This document shows, in pieces, positions 7,028 through 11,727 of a stretch of DNA of 11,727 bases (position 1 is the stretch's first letter; the number at the start of each line of letters is the position of its first letter). Made by a program: the position numbers and the translations under genes. The stretch comes from UBA11889 sp046582115 (GTDB taxonomy: Bacteria > Pseudomonadota > Gammaproteobacteria > Pseudomonadales > Azotimanducaceae), in the NCBI GenBank assembly GCA_046582115.1, contig JAYGFA010000101.1, positions 1 through 11,727 on the forward strand, given 5' to 3'. The notes under the pieces were generated by a model. The model was not told the origin of the DNA, made no database searches, and saw nothing but the letters and a program-made list of their open reading frames with translations.

Positions 7028-7363
7028 ATGCAAGATACGAAAATCGAAATGTCAGTGCGTGCTGCTGACAAAGTATCCGAACTGATCCAAGACGAAGGGA
7101 ACGAAGAGCTCAAGCTCCGAGTATTCGTTACTGGCGGCGGCTGTAGCGGCTTTTCGTACGGATTCACCTTTGACGACGACGTCGCACAAGACGATACGGT
7201 TGTGCAACGGAGTGGGGTGACGATGGTTGTCGACGCGATGAGCTATCAATATCTGGTTGGAGCTGAGGTCGACTTCAAGGAAGATTTACAGGGCTCCCAA
7301 TTTGTCGTAACGAATCCAAACGCGTCGTCTACATGCGGATGCGGTAATTCATTTGCGATCTAA
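7028..7363 (+). CDS. erpA: Iron-sulfur cluster insertion protein ErpA (A-type carrier)
   Basis: ErpA takes Fe-S clusters from the scaffold and hands them to apoproteins, including those of isoprenoid synthesis and respiration. The 111 residues match the E. coli protein (114) throughout: AADKVSELIQDEGNEELKLR, VFVTGGGCSGFSYGFTFDD, VVDAMSYQYLVGAEVDF, FVVTNPNASSTCGCGNSF. The three cluster-binding cysteines are C39, C103 and C105. I chose ATG 7028-7030 because it leaves the usual short N-terminus; the open frame extends 15 codons upstream with no family resemblance. The ribosome site is weak. It stands alone on the plus strand between hemJ (divergent) and anmK (convergent), and its stop is only three bases from the anmK stop. 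erpA near hemL and beside anmK is common in gammaproteobacteria. Confidence 0.97.
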   Translation: MQDTKIEMSVRAADKVSELIQDEGNEELKLRVFVTGGGCSGFSYGFTFDDDVAQDDTVVQRSGVTMVVDAMSYQYLVGAEVDFKEDLQGSQFVVTNPNASSTCGCGNSFAI

Positions 7364-7366
7364 ACA

Positions 7367-8479
7367 TTAGACCCCCGACGGGTATAGACATCCGAGGATT
7401 CGCTCTCCTCGAGCCCCCGTCACTGCAGGGACGCTGCTCGCCACACGATCTATAAAACAGCGCGCCAACCAGGCGAATGCGGCGGCCTCAAGGCTGTCTC
7501 CATCGATGTCGAGTTCTTCGGAGCGGATGACCGACCGACGTGTGAGGTGCGCGTCCAATCTTTGCATCAAATCCGAGTTCAACCGTCCGCCACCGCAGAC
7601 GATCACTTGCGCTGATTCTGGACCCCAACGTTGGATGGCGTCTGCGACGGTGACGGCGGTAAATTCGCATAAGGTTGATTGAACGTCCGGGGGTTCAATT
7701 TCTGGGAGATCTTCGAGATGTCGTTCGATGTAATCCAGATTAAATTTTTCTTTCCCCGTGCTTTTCGGCGGTTCGAGAGAAAAAAACGAATCGTCAAGCA
7801 GTCTTTCAAGCAACCTCTTTGATACTTGACCGGAGGCCGACCAGTCACCGTCGGAGTCGTAACGAAGTTGTCTGGTATGCAGGATCCAGGCGTCTAACAG
7901 TGCGTTTCCGGGACCGGTATCAAATCCGAAAAATGGCTGTTGGTCGGTTGAATAGAGAATGGTTACGTTTGCGATACCGCCGATGTTGAGAATAATTTGA
8001 TCGCGCTGATATTCATGAAACAGCGTTCGGTGAAAGCTTGGTACTAGGGGCGCCCCTTCTCCACCGGCCGCCAGATCTCGACTACGGAAATCAGAGATGG
8101 TGTCGATTCCGGTAATTTCGGCGATGTGGCTGCCACTGCCGATCTGAATAGAAAAGCTGGGGTTGGCGTCAGGGTGATGGCGAACGGTTTGGCCGTGACT
8201 ACCGATCGCTGTGATATCGCGAGCGCCGAGGTCATTGTCGTCTAGGAAGCATAGGATGGACGTACCAATGAACTCTCCTAATCGAGCATGCGCTAGACCT
8301 AAACGAACAATTTCGTCGGGACCAGGTTGTAAAAGATTACGTAGATCGTCTTCAAGGGGTTGTGGAAACAATACCGTTTTCGAAGCAGCAATTAACGGCT
8401 TAGCCGCCATGTCGACCAGAGCAATGTCGAGACCATCGATGCTGGTGCCAGAAATGCAGCCGATAAAAAATCGAGGCAT
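7367..8479 (-). CDS. anmK: Anhydro-N-acetylmuramic acid kinase
   Basis: AnmK opens the 1,6-anhydro ring of anhydro-MurNAc recovered from peptidoglycan turnover and phosphorylates it to MurNAc-6-phosphate, feeding cell-wall recycling. The 370 residues equal the family length. Motifs are FIGCISGTSIDGLDIALVD at the N-terminus (phosphate-binding loop GTSIDGLD at 11-18), SHGQTVRHHP, DFRSRDLAAGGEGAPLVP, NIGGIANVT, FDTGPGN at 186-192 (catalytic D187), CGGGRLNSDLMQRL, and EAAAFAWLA near the end. The ATG at 8477-8479 follows the stop of the M23 peptidase by six bases, so the two form an operon of wall metabolism. I see no strong ribosome site, which suggests coupling to the upstream gene. It is intact. 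The 3' end meets erpA tail to tail with three bases between. Confidence 0.97.
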   Translation of the reverse strand: MPRFFIGCISGTSIDGLDIALVDMAAKPLIAASKTVLFPQPLEDDLRNLLQPGPDEIVRLGLAHARLGEFIGTSILCFLDDNDLGARDITAIGSHGQTVRHHPDANPSFSIQIGSGSHIAEITGIDTISDFRSRDLAAGGEGAPLVPSFHRTLFHEYQRDQIILNIGGIANVTILYSTDQQPFFGFDTGPGNALLDAWILHTRQLRYDSDGDWSASGQVSKRLLERLLDDSFFSLEPPKSTGKEKFNLDYIERHLEDLPEIEPPDVQSTLCEFTAVTVADAIQRWGPESAQVIVCGGGRLNSDLMQRLDAHLTRRSVIRSEELDIDGDSLEAAAFAWLARCFIDRVASSVPAVTGARGERILGCLYPSGV

Positions 8480-8485
8480 GATGAG

Positions 8486-9853
8486 TTAATCGGTGGCTGC
8501 GGTTCTGAGTTGGGCCCGCTCGCCGTTGGTGAGTAGCGCGATGGTCGATTGCACATGGGACCGGAAGCGTTTGAGTTCGGGTTTGCGGATCGGGTCAGAT
8601 TTAGGTAGCGCAACGGTGCGCGGGTTCTTGTGCTTTCCGTTAACGAGAAATTCGTAGTGCAGGTGGGGACCAGTTGCCCAGCCGGTTGATCCGACGTATC
8701 CCACTGTGTCCCCCTGATTAAGCTTTTTTCCTCGCCGAATGCCAGTTCCGAATTTTGAAAGATGCAGATACTTCGTTTCGAACTCGGCGCCGTGACCTAT
8801 GACAACGTAGTTCCCATTGGCCTTGGTATAGCCGGCCGCCCTTACTCGACCGCTCCCGGCCGCCAGAACGCGCGTTCCCACCGGTGCGACGTAATCGATT
8901 CCACGGTGCGGCATCGCGCGATTCCACAACGGATGGAGGCGTTTCATATTAAAGTTGGAACTTATACGGGTGAATTCCAGGGGCGCCCGCAGAAACGCTT
9001 TCTTTATGCTTTCGCCTCTTGGACTGAAGTATCCTACCGTGCCTGACGTATCCGCGTACTGAACCGCTAAATAACTATTACGTTGATTCACAAACCTTGC
9101 GGCGAGGATGTTTCCATAACCAACGAAGTCTCCATTCAGGTGCAGTTTTTCTACGACGATGTCGAACTCGTCGCCTTTGCGAATATCAAGTACAAAATCA
9201 ATGTCCCACTGAAAAATCTGTGCCAAGCGCATGGTCGTTTCGTCGTCGAGCCCGATGCGTTGGCTTGCGACGAATAGAGAATCGTCGATGAGACCATGCA
9301 GTATCTCAATTTGGATTTCGGGTTGGCGAACAATTTCGCTTACTTCAAAAGAAGTACCGCGGCGGACAAAAACGAGGGACTCCAGAGCCTTGGGGGAATA
9401 AACGAGACGCATTAACGTTCCGTCGTCTCGTCGTTCGAAATTTAGCTTCTGGCCTGGATAAATATGCATGAGGTGTTGGGCCAATTCGTCACTTTCTAGA
9501 ACACTTTGAAGTTCTTTTGCGGAGATGCCTTCTCGCTGAAAAATCATGGCGAGATTGTCTCTCGGCTCGACGATGACGGTTGCCGTCGTGAGTGAGGATT
9601 CGATTCGGTTGTTCGAGATGCTGTCGATTTCAGCAAGCCCAAGTGCCTCGTTGGTGCGCGATAGAGTTGAAGGATATTTGTCATCGTGACCGAAATCGGC
9701 GGCGGCCGTAGATTCACTAAGATGATCATTCACAATATTCACATTGAGACTGGAGATGGCGCCAAGCACGAGGATCATGGTCAGCAGGACGACCATGACA
9801 CGGTGTGCGCGAGGGAGGTTACGTAAGGAGTGCACCCCCCACTTCGTATTCAA
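8486..9853 (-). CDS. M23 family murein DD-endopeptidase, MepM-like
   Basis: An envelope zinc peptidase that cuts peptidoglycan cross-links to allow wall growth. Order of parts from the TTG start: a basic N-terminus, one membrane segment at about 19-36 (VMVVLLTMILVLGAISS), and a LysM/OapA-like region at about 95-140 (VEPRDNLAMIFQREGIS... HIYPGQKLNF). A middle domain with YGNILAARF follows, then the M23 LytM domain. The zinc and catalytic residues there are H316 and D320 in MPHRGIDY, and H397 and H399 in GPHLHYEF; GSTGWATGPH is typical of the family. All are present, so it should be active. The start is uncertain: TTG 9853, GTG 9835 or ATG 9796 are possible, and the last would remove the basic residues before the membrane segment. 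It is first in the operon with anmK and divergent from tyrS. The order erpA-anmK-M23-tyrS-16S is, from memory, that of Pseudomonas aeruginosa. Confidence 0.93.
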   Translation of the reverse strand: MNTKWGVHSLRNLPRAHRVMVVLLTMILVLGAISSLNVNIVNDHLSESTAAADFGHDDKYPSTLSRTNEALGLAEIDSISNNRIESSLTTATVIVEPRDNLAMIFQREGISAKELQSVLESDELAQHLMHIYPGQKLNFERRDDGTLMRLVYSPKALESLVFVRRGTSFEVSEIVRQPEIQIEILHGLIDDSLFVASQRIGLDDETTMRLAQIFQWDIDFVLDIRKGDEFDIVVEKLHLNGDFVGYGNILAARFVNQRNSYLAVQYADTSGTVGYFSPRGESIKKAFLRAPLEFTRISSNFNMKRLHPLWNRAMPHRGIDYVAPVGTRVLAAGSGRVRAAGYTKANGNYVVIGHGAEFETKYLHLSKFGTGIRRGKKLNQGDTVGYVGSTGWATGPHLHYEFLVNGKHKNPRTVALPKSDPIRKPELKRFRSHVQSTIALLTNGERAQLRTAATD

Positions 9854-9901
9854 ATCGGACGTTGACGGACCTATTCGTAGGGGTGTTCAAGAAGTTGCGC
9901 T

Positions 9902-9929
9902 AGTATATGGGTTTTGGTTCGGTTGGAAA
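9902..9929 (-). promoter_or_regulatory. Possible sigma-70 promoter for the M23 peptidase-anmK operon
   Basis: On the minus strand TTTCCA (9924-9929) and TATACT (9902-9907) are separated by 16 bases and point at the peptidase start about 50 bases away. The -10 box matches consensus at five of six positions and the -35 box at four of six. The position in the middle of a 126-base divergent gap fits. It is read by eye only. Confidence 0.35.
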
Positions 9930-9948
9930 GCCCCGAGGTCCCTTATTA

Positions 9949-9961
9949 AGGCCTCCGGCCT
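9949..9961. other. Short perfect inverted repeat before tyrS
   Basis: AGGCC-TCC-GGCCT lies about 18 bases upstream of the tyrS ATG. It could form a five-pair stem in the tyrS leader. It is too short for a T-box, which is in any case a Gram-positive device, and no attenuator arrangement is visible. The remaining gap holds a weak plus-strand candidate promoter (TTGGAA near 9923 with TATTAA near 9944, spacing 15). Confidence 0.2.
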
Positions 9962-9979
9962 GTCCTCGAGCGAATTCGT

Positions 9980-11245
9980 ATGCCGTCTCCTATACCTGAT
10001 CTTGAACTGCGTTGCCTCTTGGCTCAGATATCCGATCGAGAAGGACTGGAATCACACTTGCAAGAGTCGGGACGGAGTTTGTATTGTGGTTTTGACCCGA
10101 CTGCGCCGAGCCTCCATATAGGTAGTCTCGTCCCGCTCCTAACGCTGCGCCGGTTTCAACTTGTAGGACACCGCCCGATAGCGTTGGTGGGCGGAGCCAC
10201 GGGTCTAATCGGTGATCCATCTGGGCGCGTCGACGAACGCGGCCTCAATGATGTAGATATTGTCCACGGCTGGGTGGAACGACTTTCGCGACAAGTCGCT
10301 CGCTTCATTGATTTGGATGGTTCGTATGCAGCCAAGGTGGTGGATAACCTAGAGTGGACGAGCTCGCTGGATGCACTGGGGTTCCTTCGAGACATTGGCA
10401 AACATTTTTCCGTAAACACGATGATGCAACGGGATTCGGTCAAGAATAGGTTGGGACGCGAAGGCGAGGGTATTTCGTATACAGAATTTAGTTATGCGCT
10501 CTTGCAAGCATACGATTTCCTTGAGTTGTCGCGACGTTACCAATGCTCGATTCAGGTTGGAGGTAGTGACCAATGGGGCAATATGGTTAGTGGTATTGAC
10601 CTAATCCGACGAGTTGATGGCCAACAAGCTTTTGTCCTCACAGTGCCGTTGATTACGCGTTCTGATGGGCTCAAATTTGGTAAGACGGTAGACGGATCGA
10701 TTTGGTTAGATCCCGATATGACGTCTCCCTATCGTTTTTATCAATTCTGGCTTAACACCGCGGATAAAGACGTTGTGTCGTTTCTTGGTTACTTCACCTT
10801 TCTCGCCTCAAGCGATATTGCAGCGGCGGCTACGGAAGTACGAGACCGACCTGCCGAGCGAGGAGCACAACGTCTTCTCGCGCGTGAAGTCACGCTGCTG
10901 GCCCACGGACAGGAAGCGCTATCGTCTGCAGAACGAATCACTGCTGCTCTGTTTGGTGGCGCCGTTGCAGATCTTAAAAGTGAGGATTTGGAGCAGTTAC
11001 AACTTGACGGAATGGAATCGACGTTGATTGAAAATGACGAGGGATTTCTCTCGGTTCTTGTACGTGCTGGCCTCATTAAGTCTCGTGGCGCGGGTCGTAA
11101 ACTAATTGACGGTAAGGGCTTGCACATTAATGGCGAATTGGTTACGGACTCGAGTCAGGTCCTTCGTCGATCGCACGCGTTCTTTGGTCGATATCATTTG
11201 CTGCGAAGAGGTAAAAAGTCGTGGCATATGTTCTTTCACGAATGA
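9980..11245 (+). CDS. tyrS: Tyrosyl-tRNA synthetase
   Basis: TyrS charges tRNA-Tyr with tyrosine. The 421-residue class I synthetase is intact. YCGFDPTAPSLHIGSLVPLL holds the HIGH motif as HIGS at 46-49. GGATGLIGDPSGR at 71-83, FSYALLQAYDF at 170-180 and GGSDQWGN at 194-201 line the tyrosine and adenylate site. KFGKT at 232-236 is the KMSKS loop in the form used by the E. coli-type TyrS rather than the KMSKS-bearing TyrZ type. The C-terminal S4 RNA-binding domain follows: LVRAGLIKSRGAGRKLI, then INGELV. ATG 9980 opens PDLELRCLLAQISDREGL, which aligns with family N-termini. The ribosome site is weak. It is divergent from the M23 peptidase and ends about 60 bases before the -35 box of the rRNA promoter, with no clear terminator in between. 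Confidence 0.97.
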   Translation: MPSPIPDLELRCLLAQISDREGLESHLQESGRSLYCGFDPTAPSLHIGSLVPLLTLRRFQLVGHRPIALVGGATGLIGDPSGRVDERGLNDVDIVHGWVERLSRQVARFIDLDGSYAAKVVDNLEWTSSLDALGFLRDIGKHFSVNTMMQRDSVKNRLGREGEGISYTEFSYALLQAYDFLELSRRYQCSIQVGGSDQWGNMVSGIDLIRRVDGQQAFVLTVPLITRSDGLKFGKTVDGSIWLDPDMTSPYRFYQFWLNTADKDVVSFLGYFTFLASSDIAAAATEVRDRPAERGAQRLLAREVTLLAHGQEALSSAERITAALFGGAVADLKSEDLEQLQLDGMESTLIENDEGFLSVLVRAGLIKSRGAGRKLIDGKGLHINGELVTDSSQVLRRSHAFFGRYHLLRRGKKSWHMFFHE

Positions 11246-11278
11246 CGAATTCGGACCGACACGTTTGCTGTAAGACGA

Positions 11279-11332
11279 TAAGACAAATTAACCCTCTCTG
11301 GTCATTGCGGCATGATGTGGCGTGCGTATAAT
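11279..11332 (+). promoter_or_regulatory. rRNA operon P1-type promoter
   Basis: TTGCGG at 11305-11310 and a perfect TATAAT at 11327-11332 are spaced by 16 bases, the short spacer typical of stringently controlled rRNA promoters. A GC-rich discriminator (ACGCAGCC) follows the -10 box. The stretch upstream of -35 at about 11279-11299 is AT-rich in part (GACAAATTAA) and may act as an UP element. Transcription should start near 11339-11341. DksA from this same window, with ppGpp, would be expected to act on such a promoter; that is known for the family, not shown here. Confidence 0.85.
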
Positions 11333-11361
11333 ACGCAGCCTTTGGCCCGTGGCGCTTGTCC

Positions 11362-11385
11362 TACATCCTCACCAAATGAGGTGTA
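11362..11385 (+). promoter_or_regulatory. rrn leader boxB-like hairpin
   Basis: TACA-T-CCTCA, loop CCAAA, TGAGG-TGTA forms a nine-pair stem with one bulged T. It lies shortly after the promoter and just before boxA, the position of boxB in gammaproteobacterial rRNA leaders, where it takes part in the Nus-dependent antitermination complex. Confidence 0.7.
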
Positions 11386-11399
11386 GAGCTTCGTCGGGC

Positions 11400-11412
11400 A
11401 GCTCTTTAACAG
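11400..11412 (+). promoter_or_regulatory. rrn boxA antitermination element
   Basis: AGCTCTTTAACAG matches the E. coli rrn boxA core (TGCTCTTTAACAA) at all but the edge positions. BoxA in the nascent RNA binds NusB-NusE (S10) and lets polymerase pass early terminators. It follows the boxB-like hairpin by 14 bases. Confidence 0.88.
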
Positions 11413-11425
11413 TTGAACAAGCCAT

Positions 11426-11440
11426 TCGTGTGGGCGCTCG
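11426..11440 (+). promoter_or_regulatory. rrn leader boxC-like element
   Basis: TCGTGTGGGCGCTCG matches the conserved GTGTGGGCACTCG that follows boxA in enterobacterial rRNA leaders. It belongs to the antitermination and leader-folding region upstream of the 16S rRNA. Confidence 0.75.
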
Positions 11441-11471
11441 CAAATAAAGTTGAGTCCTTGGCAAACCCTTT

Positions 11472-11506
11472 GTCCGTACAGATCCCTAACGGGGTCGGGG
11501 ACGGAC
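11472..11506 (+). other. Two-tier hairpin in the 16S leader
   Basis: An outer stem GTCCGT (11472-11477) with ACGGAC (11501-11506) encloses an inner stem GATCCC (11481-11486) with GGGGTC (11491-11496) and loop TAAC. The internal loop is ACA against GGGG. It lies ten bases before the mature 16S start. It could help leader folding or processing; it is not followed by a T run and is not a terminator. Confidence 0.55.
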
Positions 11507-11516
11507 CAGACTATTT

Positions 11517-11727
11517 AAAGTGAAGAGTTTGATCATGGCTCAGATTGAACGTTGGCGGCAGGTCTCATACATGCAAGTCGAACGAGAAAGGTCCTTCGGG
11601 GCCGAGTAAAGTGGCGGACGGGTGAGTAACGCGTGGGAATCTACCTAGTAGTGGGGGACAACCCGAGGAAACTCGGGCTAATACCGCATACGACCTATGG
11701 GTGAAAGCGGGGGATTTTCGAACCTCG
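11517..11727 (+). rRNA. rrs: 16S ribosomal RNA, 5' part (runs off right edge)
   Basis: The mature 5' end aligns at AAAGTGAAGAG (E. coli AAATTGAAGAG), followed by the universal AGAGTTTGATCATGGCTCAG and GATTGAACG. The first 211 bases are present. Variable region 1 is short, with a stem GGTCC-TTCG-GGGCC, and is followed by GTGGCGGACGGGTGAGTAA and CTAATACCGCATACG. These fit a gammaproteobacterium of the Chromatiales type rather than an enteric. The stretch at 11560-11576 reads GCAGGTCTCATACATGC where E. coli has GCAGGCCTAACACATGC, three substitutions in a usually conserved place. Confidence 0.98.

Noticed and set aside
9949..9961. Inverted repeat before tyrS as a T-box or attenuator
   Set aside because: Too small, no antiterminator or T run, and T-box control is not expected in Gammaproteobacteria.
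9966..11254. CGAATTCG repeated on both sides of tyrS as possible direct repeats of an insertion
   Set aside because: Eight-base palindromic matches, with tyrS in its usual place beside the rRNA operon; most likely chance.
11472..11506. Leader hairpin as an intrinsic terminator
   Set aside because: No T run follows, and it sits inside an antiterminated rRNA leader just before 16S.
1..11727. A novel defence, mobile or biosynthetic system
   Set aside because: Every substantial open frame was assigned to a known housekeeping family or to a shadow of one; no cargo, integrase, transposase, repeat array or unknown gene cluster is visible.

Overview
The window reads as chromosomal DNA of a gammaproteobacterium. 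The rRNA leader has boxB, boxA and boxC-like elements in the enterobacterial/pseudomonad style. The 16S start has a short V1 stem like those of Chromatiales-type gammaproteobacteria. Two gene neighbourhoods typical of the class are present: pcnB-gluQ-dksA-aminotransferase-sfsA, and erpA-anmK-M23 peptidase-tyrS-16S rRNA. Base composition looks even throughout, and I see no insertion sequence, prophage, integron, CRISPR array or tRNA gene.

Layout. (1) 1-2096, minus strand: the 5' end of pcnB (running off the left edge), a frameshifted gluQ, and dksA with a long basic N-terminal extension. (2) 2296-4101, plus strand: a class I aminotransferase gene broken by one nonsense codon and at least three frame changes, whose end overlaps the start of an intact sfsA. 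(3) 4114-6823, minus strand: an operon hemJ, hemL, PfkB-type adenosine kinase (transcribed in that order), with tight or overlapping junctions. (4) 7028-7363, plus strand: erpA, divergent from hemJ. (5) 7367-9853, minus strand: an M23 peptidase with LysM-like region, followed 6 bases later by anmK. (6) 9980-11245, plus strand: tyrS, divergent from the peptidase. (7) 11246-11727, plus strand: a strong rRNA promoter, the antitermination leader and the first 211 bases of 16S rRNA.

How the genes fit together. HemJ and HemL serve tetrapyrrole synthesis (protoporphyrinogen oxidation and 5-aminolevulinate formation), and ErpA across the divergent intergenic region delivers Fe-S clusters, so this part serves iron cofactors. 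The M23 peptidase and AnmK serve cell-wall cutting and recycling. The dksA/gluQ/pcnB cluster serves stringent control, tRNA modification and RNA polyadenylation.

The clearest unusual signals are the lesions clustered between about 1260 and 3185 (gluQ and the aminotransferase) and the roughly 95-residue Lys/Ala/Thr-rich extension of DksA. The lesions suggest either local gene decay in an eroding genome or uncorrected indel errors; the GAG-to-TAG type nonsense change favours real decay for the aminotransferase. I did not find a convincing undescribed multi-gene system here; most of the window is ordinary housekeeping DNA.
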